A stretch of DNA of 64,000 nucleotides from Lachnospiraceae bacterium (lineage in GTDB: Bacteria > Bacillota > Clostridia > Lachnospirales > Lachnospiraceae): assembly GCA_015057585.1 (NCBI GenBank), contig SVEF01000014.1, positions 1 to 64,000 of the forward strand, written 5' to 3'. A program made the translations under genes and the position numbers. The notes beneath the pieces were generated by a model. That model did not search any database. It had not been told where the DNA came from and saw only the letters and a list, made by a program, of their open reading frames with translations. Positions 26,215 through 33,821 of this stretch are shown in pieces (positions within the stretch are counted from its first letter, which is position 1; the number at the start of each line of letters is the position of its first letter).

Positions 26215-27249
26215 ATGAAGTCGTTTCTGGTAACGAAAAATGAAGCAGGACAACGCTTAGACAAACTGCTTGCAAAATATATGGATACTGCACCGAAAAG
26301 TTTTTTTTACAAGATGCTTCGTAAGAAGAATATTACATTGAACGGGAAAAAAGCGGAGGGCTCCGAAAAAGTAGAAGAAGGCGATGAAATCAAACTTTTT
26401 CTGGCAGATGAGACAATTGCGGGATTTCAATCAGGAAAGAAAAATGAGTCTACAAAAGTAGAACAAAAGGTTCCGGAATTAAAACCGCATGAGATTGTTT
26501 ATGAAGACGAACATATTCTGATTGCCAATAAACCGGTGGGAGAATTATCGCAGAAAGCAAGGAAAGAAGATATTTCCATTAACGAAAGAATTGTCTTCTA
26601 CTTAAAAAGGAATTACGGAATCGGCACAGATAGTTTTACACCGGGGGTTTGTAACCGCTTAGACAGGAATACAACCGGACTTATTATCGCCGGGAAATCA
26701 CTTCCTGGCCTGCAGGCAATGGCAGAACTGTTAAAACAGAAGACATTAGAAAAGTATTATCTGTGTATTGTGTGGGGAGAACTGAAAGAGCCGGTGGCTT
26801 TAAAGGGATATTTGAAAAAGGATGAGGCGACCAATACAGTAGAGGTATTGACGGAGCAGGAACTTGCCCGGCGAGGGGAATCGCCGGAAGCCTATGAAAG
26901 GATTGAAACGAGGGTGCGGCCGCTTCTTTTAAAGGACGGGTTTTCGTTACTCGCAATCCAACTGATTACAGGCAAGACCCATCAGATCCGTGCGCATCTT
27001 GCCAGCATTGGGCTACCGATTTTAGGAGATACCAAGTATACGGGAAATCACCGTCTTGCAGAGGTAAATCAGAAATACCACTTAAAATATCAGCTGTTAC
27101 ATGCGTATTTACTCAAGTTTCCGCAGACATCCGGAGCGCTTGCGGCGTTATCGGGGAAAACGGTTTCGGTGAATCCTGCACCGAAGTTTTTACAGACGAT
27201 GCAGGACATTTTCGGAACGACAGATGTAAGAGAACTGTGGAGACAATAG
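26215..27249 (+). CDS. RluA/RluD-family 23S rRNA pseudouridine synthase
   Basis: A 344-residue enzyme with an N-terminal S4 domain (residues ~10-65) and an RluA-type synthase domain with catalytic Asp in C-N-R-L-D-R-N-T-T-G-L. The C-terminal motif K-T-H-Q-I-R-A-H-L-A is typical of RluC/RluD relatives. AGAGAGGA precedes the ATG. The exact uridine target is not predictable. recU follows after 21 bases. Confidence 0.88.
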   Translation: MKSFLVTKNEAGQRLDKLLAKYMDTAPKSFFYKMLRKKNITLNGKKAEGSEKVEEGDEIKLFLADETIAGFQSGKKNESTKVEQKVPELKPHEIVYEDEHILIANKPVGELSQKARKEDISINERIVFYLKRNYGIGTDSFTPGVCNRLDRNTTGLIIAGKSLPGLQAMAELLKQKTLEKYYLCIVWGELKEPVALKGYLKKDEATNTVEVLTEQELARRGESPEAYERIETRVRPLLLKDGFSLLAIQLITGKTHQIRAHLASIGLPILGDTKYTGNHRLAEVNQKYHLKYQLLHAYLLKFPQTSGALAALSGKTVSVNPAPKFLQTMQDIFGTTDVRELWRQ

Positions 27250-27270
27250 CGACAGAAAAGAGGATTTTAT

Positions 27271-27807
27271 ATGCCATCCTGGAATTCAAGAGGATTAAGA
27301 GGTTCTGCACTGGAAGAACTGATCAATATGACCAATGAAAAATACAGAGAGAACCGGCTGGCGCTGATTCAGAAGGTGCCGACGCCGATTACACCGGTAC
27401 AGATGGACCAGGAAACCAGACACATTACACTTGCCTATTTTGAGCAGAAGAGTACCGTTGACTATATTGGTGTGGTGCAGGGAGTTCCGGTTTGTTTTGA
27501 TGCCAAGGAATGTGCGGCAGATACCTTTGCATTACAAAATCTGCATGCCCACCAGGTGGCGTTTATGGAGGATTTTGAACGTCAGGGTGGCGTGGCGTTC
27601 TTACTGATTTATTATTCGAAAAAGGAACGCTATTTTTATTTACGTTTTGCTAAAATGAAGGAATTCTGGAACCGTATGGAACAGGGAGGCAGAAAGAGTT
27701 TCCGATTTGAAGAAATCGAAGAAGAATATGAAATTCCAAAAGGACACGGGGCTTTGGTTCCGTATCTGATACCGTTACAAAAAGATTTAGAAAACCGTGA
27801 AGAATAA
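27271..27807 (+). CDS. recU: Holliday junction resolvase RecU
   Basis: A 178-residue PD-(D/E)XK resolvase that cuts four-way junctions in Firmicutes. The N-terminal RG segment, F-E-Q-K-S-T-V-D64-Y and C-F-D77-A-K79-E match the family; B. subtilis RecU has Glu where D77 stands, a conservative change in the ExK motif. The C-terminus carries the beta-rich core and an acidic tail. It is the last gene of the long plus-strand block and is followed by a strong terminator. recU commonly pairs with a penicillin-binding protein gene, which is not the case here. Confidence 0.88.
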   Translation: MPSWNSRGLRGSALEELINMTNEKYRENRLALIQKVPTPITPVQMDQETRHITLAYFEQKSTVDYIGVVQGVPVCFDAKECAADTFALQNLHAHQVAFMEDFERQGGVAFLLIYYSKKERYFYLRFAKMKEFWNRMEQGGRKSFRFEEIEEEYEIPKGHGALVPYLIPLQKDLENREE

Positions 27808-27814
27808 GAGATTA

Positions 27815-27855
27815 TTCCGGTACGTCCCAATGGTATGGGATGTACCGGATTTTTT
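27815..27855 (+). terminator. Strong terminator after recU
   Basis: A 13-bp stem with one G-T pair joins 27817-27829 and 27836-27848 around a 6-base loop, followed by ATTTTTT. It separates the housekeeping block from the his operon. Confidence 0.92.
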
Positions 27856-27896
27856 GGTTTTGAAGACTGATCCGGTAAAATAATACGGTAAAGCCC

Positions 27897-27925
27897 TTGA
27901 CAGTAGGATTTTACTGTATTATAAT
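27897..27925 (+). promoter_or_regulatory. Perfect consensus promoter of the his operon
   Basis: TTGACA (27897-27902) and TATAAT (27920-27925) are exact consensus hexamers with a 17-base spacer. The leader of ~90 bases to hisZ shows no T-box sequence or clear attenuator, so regulation, if any, is not visible here. Confidence 0.92.
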
Positions 27926-28023
27926 TCGAATATTATATACGTTATTATGCTACCACGCTACCACAATAAAGCGCGGCGCGAGTAACAAGATAAATACGCT
28001 GAAACAAGCAGAATGGAGGGCCT

Positions 28024-29205
28024 ATGAGAGACGTGTTATTGCATACTCCGGAAGGGGTAAGAGATTGTTACAATTCCGAATTTGAAAGAAAGGAAGGCAT
28101 GGAACATCAGGTGAAAGTTACCATGCAGTCTTACGGTTTCCATCAACTCATGACCCCTACCTTTGAATATTTTGAGATCTTTCATAAAGAAAGAGGCACA
28201 GTGTCTTCAAGAGAAATGTATAAATTTGTAGACCGTGACGGTGAAACACTTGTGTTGCGTCCGGACATGACACCTCAGGCGGCCAGATGTGTGGCAAAAT
28301 ATTATAAACAGGAGACTATGCCAATCCGGCTGTTTTATCACGGAAGTGTTTTTGTAAATTATTCGGAACATCAGGGGAAATTAAAGGAAAGTACGCAGTT
28401 GGGAGCCGAACTGTATAACGACTCATCGGTAGAAGCAGATGCGGAGATGGCGGCACTGATGATTGACTGTTTACGGGCGGCCGGGCTGAAAAAGTTTCAG
28501 GTAGTTGTCGGTCAGGCAGACTTTTTCAGGGCACTTGCGGAAGAAGCAAATTTGACGGAGGAAGAGACCGGAGAACTACAGAATCTGATTGAAATGAAAA
28601 ACGTATTTGCTGTGGAACAGATTCTTTCTGAGAAAGAGATATCAGAGGAACTGAAAGATATTTTCAGCAAACTTTCGACGCACTTTGGGTCAATTGAGAC
28701 CATACATTTAATGAAACAGATGACAAAGAATCAACGTGCCATTTCCAGCCTGGAACGGTTGTGCGCATTTTATGATGTGATGTGTGATTATGGGAAAGAG
28801 GCATACATTTCTTTTGATTTGGGAATGTTAAGCCGGTTTAATTATTACACAGGAGTGATTTTCCGCGCATACACGTACGGAACCGGAGATGTAATTGCGG
28901 CAGGAGGCAGATATGACAAACTGGTAGCGCAGTTTGGCAAGGAAGCCCCGGCCATTGGGATTGCCGTTTATGCGGATCAGATTATGACGGCACTTATGAG
29001 GCAGGGATTACAAAAACAGCCGGAGGCGGACGGAGTGCTTCTTGTTTATTCTGCGGCAAACAGAAAAAAGGCGGTTTCATTGGCGGAAAGGCTCCGCGCG
29101 GAAGGAAAAAAGGTGACCTTGCTGGAAAAGGAAACATATAGAGAGCAGGAACTTTCCGATTATGCGAAGAGAAATGGCATTTCAGAAATTGTAGAGTGTG
29201 ATTAA
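28024..29205 (+). CDS. hisZ: ATP phosphoribosyltransferase regulatory subunit HisZ
   Basis: A 393-residue class II aminoacyl-tRNA-synthetase-like protein that lacks tRNA charging and acts as regulatory partner of short HisG. The HisRS-like core is visible: TPTFEYFEIF, the motif 2 region VLRPDMTPQAARCVA, and A-A-G-G-R-Y-D-K near residue 298. TGGAGGG precedes the ATG. Its place next to a short hisG distinguishes it from true HisRS. Confidence 0.93.
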   Translation: MRDVLLHTPEGVRDCYNSEFERKEGMEHQVKVTMQSYGFHQLMTPTFEYFEIFHKERGTVSSREMYKFVDRDGETLVLRPDMTPQAARCVAKYYKQETMPIRLFYHGSVFVNYSEHQGKLKESTQLGAELYNDSSVEADAEMAALMIDCLRAAGLKKFQVVVGQADFFRALAEEANLTEEETGELQNLIEMKNVFAVEQILSEKEISEELKDIFSKLSTHFGSIETIHLMKQMTKNQRAISSLERLCAFYDVMCDYGKEAYISFDLGMLSRFNYYTGVIFRAYTYGTGDVIAAGGRYDKLVAQFGKEAPAIGIAVYADQIMTALMRQGLQKQPEADGVLLVYSAANRKKAVSLAERLRAEGKKVTLLEKETYREQELSDYAKRNGISEIVECD

Positions 29206-29233
29206 GCCGGTAAACAGGCGGAAATGAGGAACT

Positions 29234-29872
29234 ATGGAGTATTTGACATTTGCATTGGCAAAAGGGCGTCTTGCAACAAAGACAATGGAAATACTGGAGT
29301 CCATCGGCATTACCTGTGAGGAAATGAAGGATAAGGATTCCAGGAAGTTGATTTTTGTCAATGAAGAGAAAAAGTTGAAATTCTTTCTGGCAAAAGCAAG
29401 CGATGTTCCGACGTATGTAGAGTATGGTGCGGCGGACATCGGAGTTGTCGGAAGAGATACGATTTTAGAAGAAGACAGGCACATTTACGAAGTGTTGGAT
29501 TTAAATATCGGCAGATGCCGTATGTGTGTGGCAGGACCGGAGTCGGCAAAGGAACTGCTTCAGAGCGGACAGTTAATCCGGGTGGCGACGAAGTATCCGA
29601 AAATTGCAAAGGATTACTTTTTTCATAAAAAGCACCAGACGGTAGAAATTATCAAATTGAACGGTTCGGTAGAATTGGCACCGATTGTCGGTTTGTCAGA
29701 AGTCATTGTTGATATTGTGGAAACAGGGACAACCTTAAAGGAAAACGGCCTTTCTGTCCTGGAAGAAATCTTACCGTTATCGGCAAGAATGGTAGTAAAT
29801 CCGGTCAGTATGAAGATGGAACATGAACGGATTGCAGACATTATTGAAAAACTGCGACACCGTGGCGAGTAG
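29234..29872 (+). CDS. hisG: ATP phosphoribosyltransferase, short form
   Basis: A 212-residue HisG catalysing the first step of histidine synthesis, ATP plus PRPP. It contains FALAKGRL at the N-terminus, [12 protein letters not shown], and the PRPP loop in [10 protein letters not shown]. The C-terminal regulatory domain of long HisG is absent, so it needs HisZ, encoded directly upstream. Confidence 0.95.
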   Translation: MEYLTFALAKGRLATKTMEILESIGITCEEMKDKDSRKLIFVNEEKKLKFFLAKASDVPTYVEYGAADIGVVGRDTILEEDRHIYEVLDLNIGRCRMCVAGPESAKELLQSGQLIRVATKYPKIAKDYFFHKKHQTVEIIKLNGSVELAPIVGLSEVIVDIVETGTTLKENGLSVLEEILPLSARMVVNPVSMKMEHERIADIIEKLRHRGE

Positions 29873-29893
29873 GAGTCTGCTGAAAACAACGGA

Positions 29894-31210
29894 ATGGAGA
29901 ATGAAAACATGAGAATACTGACATTAAATGAAGAGAATAAGAAGAATATTTTGGAGAATCTGTTAAAGAGGAGCCCAAACCAGTATGAGGAACAGACAAA
30001 GGCAGTGGCAGAAATACTGGATGCGGTAAAAACAAGAAAGGATGAGGCTCTGTTTGAGTATACCAAACGGTTTGACCGGGCAAATCTCTCGGCAGAGACC
30101 ATACGGGTGACAGAAGAGGAAATTGCGGATGCCTATGGGAAATTGCCAAAGGAGGTACTTGAAGTTATCCGGAAAGCGGCGAACAACATCCGTATTTACC
30201 ACGAAAAGCAGAAACAGTACAGCTGGTTTGATTCGGACCCGTCCGGCGTGATTTTAGGACAGAAGGTGACATCTATCGGTGCGGTCGGTGTATATGTGCC
30301 GGGAGGAAAGGCGGCATATCCATCCTCTGTTTTGATGAATGTGATTCCTGCCAAGGTGGCGGGAGTGGAGCGGATTGCCATGGTGACTCCGCCCGGACCG
30401 GACGGAACGGTATACGAAGGAACTTTGGTCGCAGCAAAAGAAGCGGGAGTTACGGAGATTTATAAAGTGGGAGGCGCGCAGGCAATCGCAGCACTTGCGT
30501 TTGGTACAGAGAGCATTGCAAAAGTGGATAAGATTGTCGGACCGGGGAATATTTATGTGGCGCTGGCCAAAAAAGCGGTATATGGTCATGTAAGTATCGA
30601 TTCGGTAGCCGGTCCAAGTGAAATTCTGGTGCTTGCGGATGAAACCGCGAATCCGACCTATGTGGCGGCAGATTTGTTGTCCCAGGCGGAGCATGATGAA
30701 CTTGCCAGTGCGATTCTGGTTACTACAAGTAAAGAACTTGCGGAAACGGTGGCAAAAGAAGCAGACCGTTTTGTGGCGCAGTTATCCAGAAAGGATATTT
30801 TGGAAAAATCACTTGATAACTACGGATATCTTTTAGTAGCGGATTCTATGACGGATGCATTGGATGCGGTGAATGAAATTGCATCAGAGCATTTGGAAAT
30901 CATAACAAAGGATCCGTTCCAGACGATGACAAAGGTAAAGAATGCCGGTGCCATTTTCCTTGGTGAGTATGCAAGTGAACCGCTGGGGGATTACTTTGCA
31001 GGGCCGAATCATGTGCTTCCGACCAACGGAACGGCAAAGTTTTTTTCTCCGCTTTCCGTGGATGATTTTATTAAGAAGTCCAGTATCATTTCTTACTCCA
31101 GGGAAGCACTTGAACCGGTGTATGAGGATATTATCCGGTTTGCAAAGGCAGAAGGACTGACAGCACATGCCAACTCCATAGCAGTGAGATTCGGAAAAGA
31201 AGTGAAATGA
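29894..31210 (+). CDS. hisD: Histidinol dehydrogenase
   Basis: A 438-residue (or 433 if ATG 29909 is used, which has better spacing to TGGAG) zinc-dependent enzyme oxidising histidinol to histidine in two NAD-dependent steps. Family landmarks include VPGGKAAYPSSVLM, GGAQAIAALAFGT, VGPGNIYVA, the SQAEHDE metal/catalytic segment, and G-P-N-H-V-L-P-T near the C-terminus. It is the third gene of the operon. Confidence 0.95.
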   Translation: MENENMRILTLNEENKKNILENLLKRSPNQYEEQTKAVAEILDAVKTRKDEALFEYTKRFDRANLSAETIRVTEEEIADAYGKLPKEVLEVIRKAANNIRIYHEKQKQYSWFDSDPSGVILGQKVTSIGAVGVYVPGGKAAYPSSVLMNVIPAKVAGVERIAMVTPPGPDGTVYEGTLVAAKEAGVTEIYKVGGAQAIAALAFGTESIAKVDKIVGPGNIYVALAKKAVYGHVSIDSVAGPSEILVLADETANPTYVAADLLSQAEHDELASAILVTTSKELAETVAKEADRFVAQLSRKDILEKSLDNYGYLLVADSMTDALDAVNEIASEHLEIITKDPFQTMTKVKNAGAIFLGEYASEPLGDYFAGPNHVLPTNGTAKFFSPLSVDDFIKKSSIISYSREALEPVYEDIIRFAKAEGLTAHANSIAVRFGKEVK

Positions 31211-31232
31211 CAAACGGAAGGGAGTGTGCAAA

Positions 31233-31820
31233 ATGCGTTGCGTACAGATAGAACGTAAGACAAAAGAAACAGAGATTGTGATGGAACTGAATTTAGACGG
31301 GAGCGGACAGGCAGAAATATCTACGGGAATTGGATTTTTTGACCATATGTTGGCCTCCTTTGCGAAACACGGCTTTTTTGATTTAAAAGTGAGCGTAAAG
31401 GGCGATTTGGATGTGGATTGTCATCATACGATAGAAGATACCGGAATTGTCCTTGGAAACGCAATTGCAAAAGCACTCGGCGACAAGGCAGGAATCAAGC
31501 GTTACGGAAATGACATTCTTCCGATGGACGAGACACTTGTTCTTTGTGCGGTAGATTTGTGCGGAAGACCGTATCTGAAGTTTGATATGACGTTTACCGT
31601 GGAGAAAGTGGGAAACTTTGATACGGAAATGGTAAAAGAGTTTTTCTATGCGGTATCATATTCGGCAGGGATGAATCTGCACATAAAACAATTGGACGGT
31701 ACCAATAACCATCATTTGATTGAGGCCGCATTTAAGGCGTTTTCCCGGGCGCTTGATACAGCAACACAGACTGACCCGAGAATCCAGGGAGTACTTTCCG
31801 CAAAAGGAGCATTGATATGA
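31233..31820 (+). CDS. hisB: Imidazoleglycerol-phosphate dehydratase
   Basis: A 195-residue monofunctional HisB. ATG 31233 is chosen because AAGGGAG at 31218-31224 precedes it, although GTG 31224 is in frame. Manganese-binding repeats G-F-F-D-H-M and D-C-H-H-T-I-E-D-T in the first half, and N-N-H-H-L-I-E-A in the second, are intact. Its last four bases overlap hisA (ATGA). Confidence 0.95.
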   Translation: MRCVQIERKTKETEIVMELNLDGSGQAEISTGIGFFDHMLASFAKHGFFDLKVSVKGDLDVDCHHTIEDTGIVLGNAIAKALGDKAGIKRYGNDILPMDETLVLCAVDLCGRPYLKFDMTFTVEKVGNFDTEMVKEFFYAVSYSAGMNLHIKQLDGTNNHHLIEAAFKAFSRALDTATQTDPRIQGVLSAKGALI

Positions 31821-32533
31821 GATTATATCCGGCAATTGATATGAAAGACGGCAAATGTGTACGTTTACGACAGGGGCTGTTTGATGAAAAGACAGTTTAT
31901 GCGGAGGAACCGTACCGGGTGGCAATGGAGTTCGAAGCAGCAGGAGCAAAATTTTTGCATCTGGTGGATTTGGACGGAGCATTGCTTGGTGCAGGAGCAA
32001 ATGATGCGGCATTAAGACAGATTATAGAACATGTCAGCATTCCGGTCGAAATCGGAGGCGGAATCCGTACGGTGCAGGACATCGAACGGAAACTTTCCAT
32101 GGGGGTGGCCCGGGTCATTCTCGGGACAAAGGCAGTGGAGAGTCCCGAATTTGTGAAAAGAGCGGTAGAACAGTTCGGAACTGAAAAAATTGTGGTGGGA
32201 ATCGACGCAAAAGATGGTATGGTGGCAATCAAAGGTTGGGAAACCGTGAGCAATGCGGAAGCGGTTGATTTGGCACTTCATATGAAAGAATTGGGTGTGA
32301 AAACCATCATTTATACCGATATTGCCAAGGACGGAATGCTATGCGGACCTAATGTGGGGCAGACAGCCAGACTTGTGGAAACCACAGGGCTTAACATTGT
32401 GGCCTCGGGCGGAGTGTCCTGTATGGAGGACTTAGAGCAACTGGAGAGCATCGGCGTAGAAGGCGCGATTCTCGGCAAAGCGATTTATGAGAAAAAAGTG
32501 GATTTAAAAGGTGCCGTTGCAAGATTTTGTTGA
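31817..32533 (+). CDS. hisA: ProFAR isomerase HisA
   Basis: A 238-residue (beta-alpha)8 barrel with paired phosphate loops: catalytic D8 in P-A-I-D8-M-K, I-G-G-G-I-R, Y-T-D-I-A-K-D-G with the second catalytic Asp, and V-A-S-G-G-V-S. No hisH lies upstream and no hisF downstream, where they are usually found. Overlap with hisB implies translational coupling. Confidence 0.93.
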   Translation: MRLYPAIDMKDGKCVRLRQGLFDEKTVYAEEPYRVAMEFEAAGAKFLHLVDLDGALLGAGANDAALRQIIEHVSIPVEIGGGIRTVQDIERKLSMGVARVILGTKAVESPEFVKRAVEQFGTEKIVVGIDAKDGMVAIKGWETVSNAEAVDLALHMKELGVKTIIYTDIAKDGMLCGPNVGQTARLVETTGLNIVASGGVSCMEDLEQLESIGVEGAILGKAIYEKKVDLKGAVARFC

Positions 32534-32566
32534 TTTAAACGGCGCAGAAGAGAGTGGTGAGAAAAA

Positions 32567-33604
32567 ATGAGTCAGAAAAAACTGTGTTGTATTAATGCGC
32601 AGGGAGAAGTGCAGGAGCGTGTCCTGGCCCGCATACAGGAATCGGAAAAAAACGGAGAGAGTACAGTCTTTGTTTATAATTATTCCGCGGACGAATTAGA
32701 GAGAGAAGGTTTCATCCTGTTTTTACGGGAATTGACGGAATCCGTGGACATTTCCGTGTTTGCGGGATGTTATGTCAGCAGGCTGGAAGATGTAAAAAAA
32801 GTATATTATGCCGGTGCCAAAAAGGTGGTCCTGGTCCGGGATGCCCTGGCGGATGAGTCTTTGATTAAACAGGCAGACACCAAATTTGGTGAGGAGGCCA
32901 TTTTGGTGTTTGATACAACGGCTCAGGCTGTTGCGTATTTATCGGAAGAACAATCGGCAGAACAGGTAGGAATACCGGAATGTGAGGTCCCGTTTTCCAC
33001 TTTGAAGAAGGGACCGGACGGATTGGTGCCGGTGATTGTGCAGGATTATAAAACAAATGAAGTTTTGATGCTTGCATACATGAACGAAGAAGCGTATAAT
33101 TGTACCATACGTACAGGAACGATGACCTATTATTCCAGAAGCAGAAATGAACTCTGGATGAAAGGTGCGACTTCGGGACATTATCAGTATGTAAAGGCAT
33201 TGTCGGTGGACTGTGATAATGATACGCTGTTAGCGAAAGTAAAACAGATTGGCGCAGCCTGTCATACCGGAAACAGGACCTGTTTTTATCGTGATCTGAT
33301 AAAGACCGAGTGGGAGACAGAAGAGGCTTCCGCTATTCTGGAAAAGATTTATGCCACAGTGATGGACCGTAAAGCAAATCCAAAAGAAGGTTCCTATACG
33401 AATTACCTGTTTGATAAGGGTATCGATAAGATATTAAAAAAATGCGGTGAGGAAGCAACGGAAATCGTCATTGCTGCAAAAAATCCGGACAAATCGGAAG
33501 TGAAATACGAGATTGCGGATTTTCTGTATCATGTGACGGTACTGATGGCAGAGTGTGGACTGGATTGGAAGGACGTCTTTGCTGAACTTGCAAACCGTGA
33601 TTAA
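32567..33604 (+). CDS. hisIE: HisIE bifunctional enzyme with extra HisA/HisF-like half-barrel
   Basis: A 345-residue protein. Residues ~147-245 form phosphoribosyl-AMP cyclohydrolase (HisI) with D-C-D-N-D metal ligands at 215-219 and C-H-T-G-N-R-T-C ending at C239. Residues ~257-345 form phosphoribosyl-ATP pyrophosphohydrolase (HisE) with E-E-A-T-E and E-I-A-D-F-L-Y-H. The usual HisIE is ~200-220 residues. The additional N-terminal ~140 residues align by eye with the barrel segment of HisA/HisF around the I-G-G-G-I-R loop (here V-F-A-G-C-Y-V-S, with L-E-D-V and K-F-G-E-E-A-I in register), but the catalytic Asp and glycine loop are altered. It therefore looks like a degenerate half-barrel, perhaps an interaction domain. 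Confidence 0.88.
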   Translation: MSQKKLCCINAQGEVQERVLARIQESEKNGESTVFVYNYSADELEREGFILFLRELTESVDISVFAGCYVSRLEDVKKVYYAGAKKVVLVRDALADESLIKQADTKFGEEAILVFDTTAQAVAYLSEEQSAEQVGIPECEVPFSTLKKGPDGLVPVIVQDYKTNEVLMLAYMNEEAYNCTIRTGTMTYYSRSRNELWMKGATSGHYQYVKALSVDCDNDTLLAKVKQIGAACHTGNRTCFYRDLIKTEWETEEASAILEKIYATVMDRKANPKEGSYTNYLFDKGIDKILKKCGEEATEIVIAAKNPDKSEVKYEIADFLYHVTVLMAECGLDWKDVFAELANRD

Positions 33605-33639
33605 TAAGCGGCGGATGAGCCGGAAAACGGAGGTAAGGT

Positions 33640-33759
33640 ATGGATTTTTTAGTGGAGTTTATTCAGTCTTCGATTCAGTATGTGTTGATGCTTGCATTGG
33701 CAGTGGGGTGTTTCTGCCTGGGAGCAGCATTTTCTAAGCGTAAGAAGAAAAAGAAATAA
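33640..33759 (+). CDS. 39-residue membrane protein at the end of the his operon
   Basis: A short frame with GGAGGTAAGG directly before ATG 33640. It encodes an N-terminal amphipathic stretch, a membrane span (about residues 13-31) with two cysteines and a C-terminal tail of Lys/Arg only. The strong ribosome binding site and the terminator right behind it favour a real gene. Function is unknown. Confidence 0.55.
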   Translation: MDFLVEFIQSSIQYVLMLALAVGCFCLGAAFSKRKKKKK

Positions 33760-33775
33760 TATGTGAAACCAAAAA

Positions 33776-33812
33776 GAAGCCATGCAGATTTGTAGCCTGC
33801 ATGGCTTTTTCT
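33776..33812 (+). terminator. Bidirectional terminator between his operon and methyltransferase gene
   Basis: AGCCATGCAG (33778-33787) pairs with CTGCATGGCT (33797-33806), followed by TTTTTC on the plus strand and by a T-rich run on the minus strand (33770-33777). It serves the two convergent transcripts. Confidence 0.85.
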
Positions 33813-33821
33813 ATCAACGAA

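Noticed and set aside
27926-28023. His T-box or leader peptide in the his operon leader
   Set aside because: The leader is under 100 bases and has no T-box core, His-rich reading frame or terminator/antiterminator pair.
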